This document shows positions 1-7,685 of a stretch of DNA of 64,000 nucleotides, piece by piece. The DNA is taken from the NCBI GenBank assembly GCA_036725345.1, contig DAIMEJ010000008.1, positions 62,001 through 126,000 on the forward strand, given 5' to 3'. The stretch's first letter is position 1; each line of letters starts with the position of its first letter. The stretch comes from JAPLJU01 sp036725345. Its GTDB lineage: Bacteria; Desulfobacterota; Syntrophia; Syntrophales; UBA2192. Under the pieces are notes generated by a model. The model saw nothing but the letters and a program-made list of their open reading frames with translations, had not been told where the DNA came from and did not search any database. The position numbers were made by a program, and so were the translations under genes.

Positions 1-115
1 ACTGTCGTTCACCTGCCGGGACATTTCACCCACCAAGATAGACGAGACAACACTCGGAAAGATCAAAAAACTCGAGTCGAGACTGGGTGTCGCACTCGTC
101 GCAGTGAAGGGGTGA
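1..115 (+). CDS. C-terminal end of an unidentified protein, cut by the window edge
   Basis: An open frame enters from the left edge with codons starting at position 2 and stops at TGA 113-115, giving 37 visible residues that end in LGVALVAVKG. I see no recognisable motif. The next support is on the opposite strand, so this gene converges on the small lipoprotein gene. It could be a chance frame, because only 37 codons are visible. The product is not identified. Confidence 0.4.
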   Translation, partial: LSFTCRDISPTKIDETTLGKIKKLESRLGVALVAVKG

Positions 116-223
116 GCGGGTCCGCCGGACCGGCATGCGTCAGGTGCTTCGCGCCGAGGACGCGACGTGGCGCGTTAAACTGCGGGCTTGTTGCTGTAAG
201 TGATTGCCGGGACTGACGCCCCC

Positions 224-478
224 TCATTCGGGGACCGGGTGACACTCCAGGGATTTCTTGGGTATCTCCGTGCACCGGTATTTCTTCCCGGCGCATTCGA
301 CTTTCCACCTGTGGACCCCTTCCGAGACCTCGTTCTCGTCGTCCACGATGACCATCTCATCGGCCCTGCATTGCGTGTGTTGTGCCGATTTCTTCTTCAT
401 TTCATTGAAATAGAACTGGGGACAGCCGCACAGGGACAAGAGCGTCAATAGTAGAATGGCGGCAACCAGAGGTCTCAT
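224..478 (-). CDS. Small putative lipoprotein, 84 aa
   Basis: The N-terminus MRPLVAAILLLTLLSLCGC is a short charged start, a hydrophobic stretch and a lipobox-like LSLC, so the mature protein would be a lipid-anchored polypeptide of about 67 residues. The mature part holds two further cysteines (ECAGKKYRC) and one near the end, possibly disulfide-bonded. The GGAGG-like sequence just upstream (region 479-492 read on the minus strand) supports the start. I do not recognise a family and no function is proposed. It lies downstream of rubrerythrin on the same strand. Confidence 0.6.
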   Translation of the reverse strand: MRPLVAAILLLTLLSLCGCPQFYFNEMKKKSAQHTQCRADEMVIVDDENEVSEGVHRWKVECAGKKYRCTEIPKKSLECHPVPE

Positions 479-541
479 TTCCTGCCTCCTTCGGGGCGCG
501 TTCCGAATAATATCACATTTTAAGGGGTGTCCTTCCCCGGA

Positions 542-1120
542 TCAATAATTTTCCGCCAGCAACTCATAAAATGCCTGCGGGAACTGACAGGCCGGGCAGC
601 GCCCGGGTGCCTCTTTCCCCTTCTGGACGTAGCCGCAATTCGTGCAATGCCACTTCACGGGCGCATTTTTTTTAAATACCTCGTTTTTCTCCAGATTATC
701 CATCAACCTTCTGAAACGGGCCTCGTGAAATTCTTCAGCAACGGCGATGTGTTCAAAAGCGCTCGCGATTTCCAAAAAGTTTTCATCCCTGGCTACCCTC
801 GCGAAGTCCTGATAGCGGAGCGTCCAGGTGGCGTTCTCGCCGGCCACGGCAGCTTGCAGGTTCTTTTTCGTGTCTGCCGCAGGCCCCGAGGGGTAAGTGG
901 CCGTGATCTCGATCCCGCCTCCCTCCAGGAATTGATAGAGGGTCCGGGCGTGCGCTCTTTCGTTATCCGCCGTGTCCGAAAAGATGCCGGCGATCTGTTC
1001 ATACCCCTCTTTCCTGGCGGTTTCGGCGAAATAGGTATAACGATTGAAGCTCTGCGATTCGCCTGCGAAGGCCGCCATGAGGTTTTTTTCCGTCCGCGTT
1101 CCCTTGATCGTGTTCTTCAT
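542..1120 (-). CDS. rbr: Rubrerythrin
   Basis: This 192-aa protein is a cytoplasmic non-haem iron peroxidase that reduces hydrogen peroxide in anaerobes. The N-terminal ferritin-like diiron domain (about residues 1-140) shows the ligand segments AFAGESQSFNRY, DNERAHA, AVAGE and AEEFHEARF. The C-terminal rubredoxin-like domain has two CxxC pairs, WHCTNCGY and GRCPACQ. A longer open frame extends upstream, but the start at 1120 is chosen because it has GGGGAGGAAAA directly before ATG and gives the normal family length. The neighbouring rhodanese selenoprotein is 76 bp upstream on the same strand, suggesting a joint role in redox or sulfur stress. Confidence 0.93.
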   Translation of the reverse strand: MKNTIKGTRTEKNLMAAFAGESQSFNRYTYFAETARKEGYEQIAGIFSDTADNERAHARTLYQFLEGGGIEITATYPSGPAADTKKNLQAAVAGENATWTLRYQDFARVARDENFLEIASAFEHIAVAEEFHEARFRRLMDNLEKNEVFKKNAPVKWHCTNCGYVQKGKEAPGRCPACQFPQAFYELLAENY

Positions 1121-1196
1121 TTTTCCTCCCCGCATTGCATTGCCCGACGCCGCCTTCACAAATCCCGCTGACCGTTCAGTCGTCGCCCCCCCTTTT

Positions 1197-1511
1197 TCAG
1201 AGGACACCGTATCCCGCCTTCTTCCAGCCTTCGACACCGCCCAGAAGGGCCCGGGTATTCGAGTACCCCATCTTTTGATACTGCACTGCCAAACTGGCAG
1301 ATGTGTGCTCGTTCGTTCAGGCTCAGTAAAAGATGATCTCCTGATCCCTGGGAAGCGTCGGGAGGCGCCTCTGAAAATCGCCGAAGGAAATGGCCATGTC
1401 GAGTCGCATTTTCCCGAACTTCTCCTCATCCGCGTAAGCGCAAACGAGGATCGCCCGGCCGTCCTTCACTTTCTGATAGGCTTCCTCGGGACTGATTCTG
1501 ACGGCTGCCAT
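1197..1511 (-). CDS. Rhodanese-domain selenoprotein with Sec-Ala-Sec active-site loop
   Basis: Read straight through two in-frame UGA codons (1323-1325 and 1317-1319), this is a complete single-domain rhodanese of 104 aa. It begins MAAVRISPEEAYQKVKDGRA and continues into EIIFY-U-A-U-TNEHTSA, then LAVQYQKMGY and the typical end LLGGVEGWKKAGY, stopping at UGA 1197-1199. In ordinary homologues the loop after IIFY has Cys at these positions (CAC-type loop), so both UGAs probably encode selenocysteine. A hairpin lies just 3' of the second UGA. GGAGGT precedes the ATG. Rhodaneses move sulfane sulfur; with Sec it could act in selenium transfer or redox. Rubrerythrin is directly downstream. A conventional gene caller would report only the first 62 residues. 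Confidence 0.85.
1286..1300 (-). promoter_or_regulatory. Candidate bacterial SECIS hairpin in the rhodanese gene
   Basis: On the minus strand CTGCCA-GTT-TGGCAG forms a perfect 6-bp stem with a three-base loop. It begins 17 nt after the second UGA, so its loop sits about 23 nt downstream. That is within the spacing known for bacterial SelB-binding elements. It lies inside the coding sequence, as expected for bacteria. Confidence 0.65.
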
Positions 1512-1904
1512 GATCGGACCTCCTTATCCAAAACAGGTTTTCAACCGCTCACAGTGTTTTTTATCACACATCACCGGTGAAGTGAAGCGGGAGCCGGGGG
1601 CGCCGATTCCTGATCCCGAACTAAGGGAATCCCTGATGGGAAACTAAGTAAACAGGCTCTTCAAGAATCAGGTTTCCGCTCATTTACAAAGCACCCGCAT
1701 GATGGGACGATAAAATGATAAAAAGTAATTTCACCCCGGGCCTTTAGATAAAAAGGGGGTGAAACAGATGGGGATCAGGAAGAAGGTCGCAGGCCGCATG
1801 GTTGGGCGGATCTCTTCGCCGATGACCCCAGTGCCGGCGGATCTCCGAAGCTGTAGAGCCGGAAATGCACTGAATTTGATTTCGGGTCCTAAGAGGAGGG
1901 CGCA
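1512..1904. other. Intergenic region between divergent rhodanese and decahaem cytochrome genes
   Basis: No protein of known family is visible here. It holds an imperfect hairpin, TTTCACCCC (1729-1737) paired with GGGGTGAAA (1756-1764). A 46-codon frame (1768-1908) follows a G-rich stretch, and its stop overlaps the cytochrome start as ATGA. Promoters for both flanking genes should lie here, but I could not fix one confidently. Confidence 0.4.
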
Positions 1905-2828
1905 ATGAGAGAATTTTTCGTCTTTCTTTTTCTCGCTTCCCTCCTCGTCTTTGTGGTCGGTGCCCTGGTCACCGGCGATACACAGGGCAGCGACGGCACC
2001 GTGGGTGTCGCTACCTGCAAGGCCTGCCATGCGAAGCATTACGAAAGCTATGCGGGTTCCATCCACGCCAAAAAGGCCATCCCCAAATCCCCGGCCAACA
2101 GGGACAACTGTGAAAGCTGCCACGGCCCCGGCGCCGCGCACCTGGAAAAGATGGGGGCCGGCGGCGCAGGGATTTTCATCTTCAGCAAGAGACAGGCCGA
2201 TGCCGAGCAGAAATCGGCGAGATGCCTTTCCTGCCATACCGAAAACCCCCGCATCAACTTCTGGGACCTGGGAAGGCACCGGACGGCCGGGATCTCCTGC
2301 GACAACTGTCACACCGTCCATTCGGGGACCCCGAAAAATCTCAAGGCACGGCAGCCGGATCTCTGCCTGATCTGTCACTCGAGCATCAGGGCACAGCACA
2401 ACAAACAGTCTCACCATCCCATCCGGGAGGGCAAGGTGAAATGCACCGACTGCCATGAATCGCACGGCGGTTTCGGGACCAAGATGATTGCGGCGAATTC
2501 CGCCAATGAACTCTGCTACAAGTGCCATGCGGAAAAGAGAGGGCCCTTCTTCTGGGAACACCCTCCCGTCGAGGAAAACTGCCTGACCTGCCACGTCCCG
2601 CACGGAAGCAACCACTCAAAGCTCCTCGTCGACAAACCGCCGAAGCTCTGCCAGTCCTGTCATGATGCCTCGGGCCACCCGGGGACTCCCTACACGAGCT
2701 TTGAAACGTTCGGGGGCCGCGCCACGGGGGGCAAGAACAGGATGTTTGCACGCGGCTGCCTCAACTGCCACTCGAACATCCACGGCAGCATGGGACCTGC
2801 CGCAAGAGGACAGACCTTCGTGAGGTGA
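1905..2828 (+). CDS. Decahaem c-type cytochrome, DmsE/MtrA family
   Basis: The 307-aa protein has an N-terminal hydrophobic export signal (residues 1-25) and exactly ten CxxCH haem motifs: CKACH, CESCH, CLSCH, CDNCH, CLICH, CTDCH, CYKCH, CLTCH, CQSCH and CLNCH. Number, size and spacing match the MtrA/DmsE family, periplasmic decahaem wires that sit inside an outer-membrane barrel. The start has AAGAGGAGGG upstream. The MtrB/PioB-like barrel gene follows after 13 bp, so the pair is almost certainly one operon forming a porin-cytochrome conduit across the outer membrane. No outer-surface MtrC/OmcA-like cytochrome is present in the window. Confidence 0.92.
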   Translation: MREFFVFLFLASLLVFVVGALVTGDTQGSDGTVGVATCKACHAKHYESYAGSIHAKKAIPKSPANRDNCESCHGPGAAHLEKMGAGGAGIFIFSKRQADAEQKSARCLSCHTENPRINFWDLGRHRTAGISCDNCHTVHSGTPKNLKARQPDLCLICHSSIRAQHNKQSHHPIREGKVKCTDCHESHGGFGTKMIAANSANELCYKCHAEKRGPFFWEHPPVEENCLTCHVPHGSNHSKLLVDKPPKLCQSCHDASGHPGTPYTSFETFGGRATGGKNRMFARGCLNCHSNIHGSMGPAARGQTFVR

Positions 2829-2841
2829 GCAAGGAGACGAC

Positions 2842-4959
2842 ATGAAAAGTGCAATCTTCATCATGGTCGTCATGGCGTTGATCTTATCCCCTCCGTGCGC
2901 TTCGGCTGAGGATAAAAAAGCGGAGGAAGGGAAAGCCGTAACAAGCGACTTTTCCGTCACAGGGCAGTACACCGACATCGGAGGCAACAGGGCGAAGTTC
3001 AACGAGTATCGGGATATGCGCGAGGGGGTCGGCGTCTATGTCGGTGCCGAAGCCGGTTCTGAAACACACAATTCCTACTTGCGAGGCGAGGCCGGAAACA
3101 TCGGGTACAGGGACCAGCAGTACCGCCTCGAGGGCGGCCAATGGGGAAAGTTCGGCGTGGAGCTCTTCTATGATCAGATTCCCCATAACCTGACGGAAGA
3201 CGCAAGAACGTTTTACGTAAACCCGGGCTCCGACAACCTGACCTACCCCACCCAGCCGCCCGGCACCAACGTCAACACCTGGAGCACCTTTGACTATGAT
3301 GTCATGAGGCGAAAATTCGGCGGCGGGTTCAAGATGGACCTGCTCAACCCGTTCTTCTTCAATGTGTCGGCCGATCGTGAAAACAGGACCGGGGCCTATC
3401 CCTTCGGGGTGGCGGGAACCACCCCGGGGGGCATCTCGATTGAGCTGCCGGCCCCGATCGATTACAGGACGGACGGGGTCACGTTCCAGGCCGGGTACAG
3501 CAAGAACCCCCTGCTTATGTCCCTGGGATACTCCTACAGCACCTTCAACAATGACAACAACAGGGTTTATTTCAGGAACCCCGCCAATGCAGCCACCGCT
3601 GCGGTGACGGACGTGCTGACGCTGCCGCCTGACAACACCTATCAGAAGCTGGATTTCAAGGGCGCACTGAAACTGCCGCTGAGGACAAAGTTCAACGCGG
3701 ATCTCGCAGTGTCGCAGGCGAAATCCGATGCCGGTCTCCTGACCTCTTATGTGACCACGGGCGGGTCGACACCCGTCGCCCTGAGCTCCCCGACCTTCAA
3801 CGGGAAAGTCGAGACGCAAAACTACGGCCTCTCCCTGACATCAACCCCCGTCCCGTTCATGGACGGCAAGATTTTCTATAAATACTACGAGAGGGACAAT
3901 CGATCCGATCGAATCACCACCACGGACGGCGCGACGACCCTGGTCAATCCCCTGTTCGGCTACAAGAAAAACAAGGCCGGCGCCGAACTAGGGTTCAGGC
4001 TTCCGGCGAACTTTTATCTCTCAGGCGCCTACACGTACGCCCATGTCCATCGCGAGAGGGAGGACATCCCCGGTAACGATGATGACCTCTACAGTGTGGG
4101 GCTGCGGTGGAGCGGCCTCAGCTTCATGGTCGCAAGGCTGGGTTATGAAAGGCTCAACAGGAAGGCCGATTTCGAGGGTCAGAACCTGGGAGGCGCCGAA
4201 CCGTGGATCCGGCGATTCGACGCGGCGAGTCAAAACCGGGACACCTTCAAGGCGACACTCGATTTCTTCCCCCTGGAAAACCTGAACTTTTCCCTGGGCT
4301 ACCGATACAGACATTCCGATTATGAGGACACGGTCCTGGGGTTCACGGACACGAAAGGAAACGAGTTCAATTTCGACGTGGACTACGTCATAGCCAAGAG
4401 GGTCCGCCTGTACGGGAACTTCGATTACGAGCGCACGGAAGAGAGCCAGTTTCAGAGAAACATCAATTTCACGACCCCGGTATATGATCCCGCAACATCG
4501 ACATCGACCAACTACAACTGGACGGCCGATCAGACGAACGACAGCTACGGGTTTACGATTGGCACGGACATCTACATCGTCCCGAAGAAATGGACTCTCA
4601 AGCTCCAGCACAGTTACCTGAAGTCGAACGGAGAGGTCGACTACACCTACATGCTTGATTCCGCCACGCTGGCCGGCCTGTCTCCCGGGGGACGGACACA
4701 GGACAACGTCGACATCAGTGACTGGGACGACTACAGCCTGAGATACTACCTGGTGAAAATCACCTATCAGCCCACGGCCGCACTTTCCTGCTCGATCGGT
4801 TACGCCTATGAGAAATTCGTCTACGGGGATGCGCAGTATGACGGCTATGTGTATGTCCCGGCCACCACGGGGACAAACGGCGCGTATTTGACGGGCGCAT
4901 ACAGGGACCCCTCGTACGAAGCGAATGTCGTGTTTCTGAACCTCACGTACAAGTATTAA
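2842..4959 (+). CDS. MtrB/PioB-family outer-membrane beta-barrel protein
   Basis: The 705-aa product has a signal peptide (MKSAIFIMVVMALILSPP...ASA). A long series of alternating aromatic/polar strands ending in NLTYKY follows, with the C-terminal aromatic residue typical of outer-membrane barrels. Length and its place immediately after a decahaem cytochrome match MtrB/PioB, the barrel that sheathes the MtrA-type cytochrome. I do not see the N-terminal CxxC of Shewanella MtrB. AAGGAGACGAC precedes the ATG. Inferred role: transmembrane electron transfer to or from extracellular acceptors, donors or partner cells. Confidence 0.88.
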   Translation: MKSAIFIMVVMALILSPPCASAEDKKAEEGKAVTSDFSVTGQYTDIGGNRAKFNEYRDMREGVGVYVGAEAGSETHNSYLRGEAGNIGYRDQQYRLEGGQWGKFGVELFYDQIPHNLTEDARTFYVNPGSDNLTYPTQPPGTNVNTWSTFDYDVMRRKFGGGFKMDLLNPFFFNVSADRENRTGAYPFGVAGTTPGGISIELPAPIDYRTDGVTFQAGYSKNPLLMSLGYSYSTFNNDNNRVYFRNPANAATAAVTDVLTLPPDNTYQKLDFKGALKLPLRTKFNADLAVSQAKSDAGLLTSYVTTGGSTPVALSSPTFNGKVETQNYGLSLTSTPVPFMDGKIFYKYYERDNRSDRITTTDGATTLVNPLFGYKKNKAGAELGFRLPANFYLSGAYTYAHVHREREDIPGNDDDLYSVGLRWSGLSFMVARLGYERLNRKADFEGQNLGGAEPWIRRFDAASQNRDTFKATLDFFPLENLNFSLGYRYRHSDYEDTVLGFTDTKGNEFNFDVDYVIAKRVRLYGNFDYERTEESQFQRNINFTTPVYDPATSTSTNYNWTADQTNDSYGFTIGTDIYIVPKKWTLKLQHSYLKSNGEVDYTYMLDSATLAGLSPGGRTQDNVDISDWDDYSLRYYLVKITYQPTAALSCSIGYAYEKFVYGDAQYDGYVYVPATTGTNGAYLTGAYRDPSYEANVVFLNLTYKY

Positions 4960-4984
4960 GGACGCAGAAGAGAGAGGCGATCAC

Positions 4985-5938
4985 ATGGGACAGTCCGGAC
5001 GAACAAGGGTGTGGAGGGCGCTTTCCCTTCTCGTGATTGCATTTCCCTGGATGCTGGGCGGCTGTGCCACGGGAAAATGGGGTTACGTGGACAAAACAGG
5101 GTCAATGTCGATTCCGCCGCAATACGATGATGCCACACCGTTCACGGAAGGGCTGGCCGCCGTGAAGGCGGGGGACAAGTGGGGCTACATCGACAGATCG
5201 GGAAGCACCGTCATCCAGCCGCAGTTCGACGCCGCCTGGCGCTTTCGCGACGGGCTCGCCGCCGTCATGAAAAACGGTCAATGGGGCTACATTGACAGAT
5301 CGGGTTCATTCGTCATCCAACTCGCCTTCGAGGAGGCCCGTTCCTTCTTCGAGGGGCTGGCGCCCGTTCGGGTCGACGGCAAATGGGGATTCATCAACCG
5401 GTCGGCGGATTTCATCATCAAACCGGGTTTTGATTATGCCGACCGTTTTTCGGAAGGGCTTGCCGCGGTGAAATCAGGCAGTCACTGGGGCTTCGTGGAT
5501 AAGGCGGGGAAGATGGTGATCCCTCCTCAATTCGACGGCCTGCTGGGTTTCTCGGAAGGCCTGGCCGGCGTCCAGGTCGGGGACAAACGCGGCTTCATCG
5601 ACAGGACGGGGGAGGTGGCCGTCCCCCCGGGGTTTGATCTCGTGCTTTCTTTTTCCGAGGAACTCGCAGCGGTTCTGGCCGGCAGTCGGTGGGGTTACAT
5701 TGACCAGAAAGGGAAAATGGTTATCAGCCCCCGCTTCGAAAAAGCCTTTCCGTTCAGGGAGGACCTTGCTCCGGCGAAACTCGATGGAAAGTGGGGTTAT
5801 ATCGATAAATCAGGGAATTTTGTCATCGAGCCGAAATTCGATGGCGCTTACCCCTTCAACGAGGGGCTCGCCATGGTGAGAGTCGGCAAAGCCGTCGGAT
5901 ACATCGACAAGACGGGGCGGTACATTCGAACACTCTGA
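4985..5938 (+). CDS. WG-repeat lipoprotein
   Basis: The 317-aa protein starts with a hydrophobic signal ending in LGGC, a lipobox, so it should be lipid-anchored. The rest is nine tandem WG-type repeats of about 33 residues each, e.g. KWGYVDKTG, KWGYIDRSG, HWGFVDKAG and RWGYIDQKG; the sixth and ninth have lost the Trp (KRGFIDRTG, AVGYIDKTG). WG repeats are protein-interaction modules of poorly known function. It starts 25 bp after the barrel gene on the same strand and may be an accessory of the conduit; that link is inference from position only. Confidence 0.85.
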   Translation: MGQSGRTRVWRALSLLVIAFPWMLGGCATGKWGYVDKTGSMSIPPQYDDATPFTEGLAAVKAGDKWGYIDRSGSTVIQPQFDAAWRFRDGLAAVMKNGQWGYIDRSGSFVIQLAFEEARSFFEGLAPVRVDGKWGFINRSADFIIKPGFDYADRFSEGLAAVKSGSHWGFVDKAGKMVIPPQFDGLLGFSEGLAGVQVGDKRGFIDRTGEVAVPPGFDLVLSFSEELAAVLAGSRWGYIDQKGKMVISPRFEKAFPFREDLAPAKLDGKWGYIDKSGNFVIEPKFDGAYPFNEGLAMVRVGKAVGYIDKTGRYIRTL

Positions 5939-5959
5939 GGTCATTTCAGAGAGGAAAAC

Positions 5960-6667
5960 ATGGTTGAGGCGCTTTATCAGATCCTTGAACAGGCCGGCTA
6001 CACGCATCCGATTCACCCGCCTCTGACGCACATGCCGACGGGACTGGCTGTAGGCACGCTCATCCTCGGCATACTGGCGGCACTCTGCAGGCGTCCTGCA
6101 TTTGCGGTCTCGGCCCGTCATTGTTCCGTGATCGCCCTGGTTTTTGTACTGCCGACGATATTTTTCGGCTACACCGACTGGGTGCACTACTATAAGGGTG
6201 TCTGGACTTTTCCGGTCAAAATCAAGTTTGCCTTGAGCGGCGCACTCACCCTGCTGCTGATCGCGGGCATTTATCTGAATTACAAAGAGGGATCATCCAT
6301 GAAATCCATTCTCACGATTTATTTCCTCACGGTTTTGGCGGCGGCCGGGCTCGGCTTCTACGGGGGGAGCCTGGTTTTCGGAAGTGAGAAACCGGCCTCA
6401 ACGGAAGATCTCAAGGCGGGCGAAAAGCTCTACGCGGCCCATTGCGGGACCTGCCATCCGCAAGGGGGAAATATCCTGACGCCCGCCCTGCCTGTCAAAA
6501 ACTCGACTTATGTGAAAACCTTGAATGCCTTCCTAGCGTTCAACAGAAAACCGCAGATGCCCGATGGCACGAAAGGCCTCATGCCGGCCACCCCGCCCGA
6601 GAAAGTCTCGGATTCGGAGATGAAACAGATCTACGAGTACATCCGGCATTCCATGGAGAGGCGCTGA
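5960..6667 (+). CDS. DUF2231-like membrane protein fused to a monohaem cytochrome c domain
   Basis: The 235-aa protein has a HPIHPPLTHMPTG motif near the N-terminus, typical of DUF2231 membrane proteins. Transmembrane segments follow at about residues 28-45, 55-72, 85-103 and 115-135. The C-terminal domain (about 145-235) has one haem motif, CGTCH, and a Met-rich tail able to supply the sixth ligand, as in class I cytochromes c. It follows the WG-repeat gene by 21 bp and probably belongs to the same operon, perhaps carrying electrons from the inner membrane to the decahaem protein (inference). Confidence 0.8.
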   Translation: MVEALYQILEQAGYTHPIHPPLTHMPTGLAVGTLILGILAALCRRPAFAVSARHCSVIALVFVLPTIFFGYTDWVHYYKGVWTFPVKIKFALSGALTLLLIAGIYLNYKEGSSMKSILTIYFLTVLAAAGLGFYGGSLVFGSEKPASTEDLKAGEKLYAAHCGTCHPQGGNILTPALPVKNSTYVKTLNAFLAFNRKPQMPDGTKGLMPATPPEKVSDSEMKQIYEYIRHSMERR

Positions 6668-6690
6668 AGGGGCGAAATGGAGGAAGGAGT

Positions 6691-6759
6691 ATGATCGTGA
6701 AGATGGTGCATTGGGTTAGCGCCGTAACTCACTTACACCGTTCAGGGACGGCGCTATGA
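6691..6759 (+). CDS. Possible 22-codon small ORF with a strong ribosome binding site
   Basis: ATG at 6691 is preceded by GGAGGAAGGAGT, one of the best Shine-Dalgarno sequences in the region, and encodes MIVKMVHWVSAVTHLHRSGT plus two residues. Inside it, GCGCCGT (about 6720) can pair with ACGGCGC (about 6748). It may be a short translated leader for the cysteine-rich gene at 6796, or a remnant of a larger gene. No homology is recognised. Confidence 0.3.
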   Translation: MIVKMVHWVSAVTHLHRSGTAL

Positions 6760-6795
6760 AGAGCTAATCCATCAACAGGGAAGGAGGTTCATCTT

Positions 6796-7005
6796 ATGGC
6801 AAAAGCAAAAAAAGGAGATCTGTACAGCTGTGAAGAGTGCGGGATGGTCGTTTGCGTCGAAGACCCCTGCGGGTGCGGCACGTGCGAACTGATCTGCTGC
6901 GATGTCCCGATGAAGAGGAAGGCGGTCAAAAGGACGGCAGGAAGGAAGAGGGCCGCATCGAAGGCCAAGGCTGCCCCAAGGAAAAGAAAGGCTGCCAGGG
7001 GATAG
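6796..7005 (+). CDS. Small cysteine-rich protein with a desulfoferrodoxin N-terminal-like domain and a basic tail
   Basis: The 69-aa protein has a Cys-rich half (YSCEECGMVVCVEDPCGCGTC followed by ELICCD) like the rubredoxin-type Fe(Cys)4 domain of desulfoferrodoxin/desulforedoxin. A Lys/Arg/Ala-rich tail of about 28 residues follows, resembling histone H1-like tails. It could bind iron or zinc. The tail suggests nucleic-acid or acidic-partner binding; this is inference. AGGGAAGGAGG lies upstream of the ATG. It is downstream of the cytochrome c gene. Confidence 0.7.
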   Translation: MAKAKKGDLYSCEECGMVVCVEDPCGCGTCELICCDVPMKRKAVKRTAGRKRAASKAKAAPRKRKAARG

Positions 7006-7180
7006 GCAAACCTCGGACGGGCTGTAGGGATGCAGGATCGGAATCCAAACGGCAGGCGACCATGAACCCGTCACGGCCGCCGGGGGACGGGCCCGTCCGA
7101 GAGCCCCTTCTCATCGAAAAGGGTCGACCGGCTCTGCACGGGGAAGAACCGCTCTTTTCACGCGGTGTTGTATGGGTGTG

Positions 7181-7560
7181 TCACCGGCGAATGACCCGCT
7201 CTCGCATGATCCGCTCAATGCCCGGAAAGGCTCTCTGCGTCGCCTCCGGGACGGGTTGCCAGTCGGCGGTGCCGGGCCTGCCGCGGTAATAATCGAAAGG
7301 CAGGCTTCCGGGGCCGGTGGGTCTGCCGACGATGATCCTGCCGACCATCCCCGCCATCTCGTGGGGTATGCAGAAGTAGTCATACACCCCTTCAACCGTT
7401 AGCGTGACCTCGAAGTGACTGCCCGGGTCCACCAGGTATCCCGAATCCTAGGGAAGGGCATCCTCGGGGATTCTCAATGAGTGATTGCCGTTCTTCGGAT
7501 GGTATGCGGTTGTGGTGTGGAGTTCCCTATCCCCTTTCCCGCAGGGGTGGATCATGTTAA
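7181..7560 (-). pseudogene. Decayed plastocyanin-like cupredoxin gene with an internal amber codon
   Basis: On the minus strand one frame reads HTTTAYHPKNGNHSLRIPE, then ALP, a TAG at 7448-7450, then DSGYLVDPGSHFEVTLTVEG, YDYFCIPHEMAGMVGRIIVG. The copper-site pattern (His ... Cys-x2-His-x4-Met) is intact in the second part. The TAG stands where homologous proteins would be expected to have a tryptophan, so a TGG-to-TAG change is likely. The N-terminal part is scrambled and no signal peptide or start is seen. I call it a pseudogene. Amber readthrough is possible but not supported by other sequence. Confidence 0.65.
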
Positions 7561-7685
7561 CATGACGCAAGCAGCGAGGCGCCTCACGCTCTCGAATGAA
7601 GAATCTATTTGCTGCAACGACTGATGTCAGGCCTTTGTCGCACCGGGGTCTTTGATCCAAAACAGAAAGAAGAAGGAGGTCGGAA

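Noticed and set aside
542..1429. 295-codon frame extending rubrerythrin upstream
   Set aside because: The extra N-terminal part is out-of-frame rhodanese sequence; ATG 1120 has a strong ribosome site and gives the family length.
1768..1908. c-di-GMP (GEMM) riboswitch upstream of the cytochrome gene, as seen in Geobacter
   Set aside because: The conserved core elements of that motif are not present.
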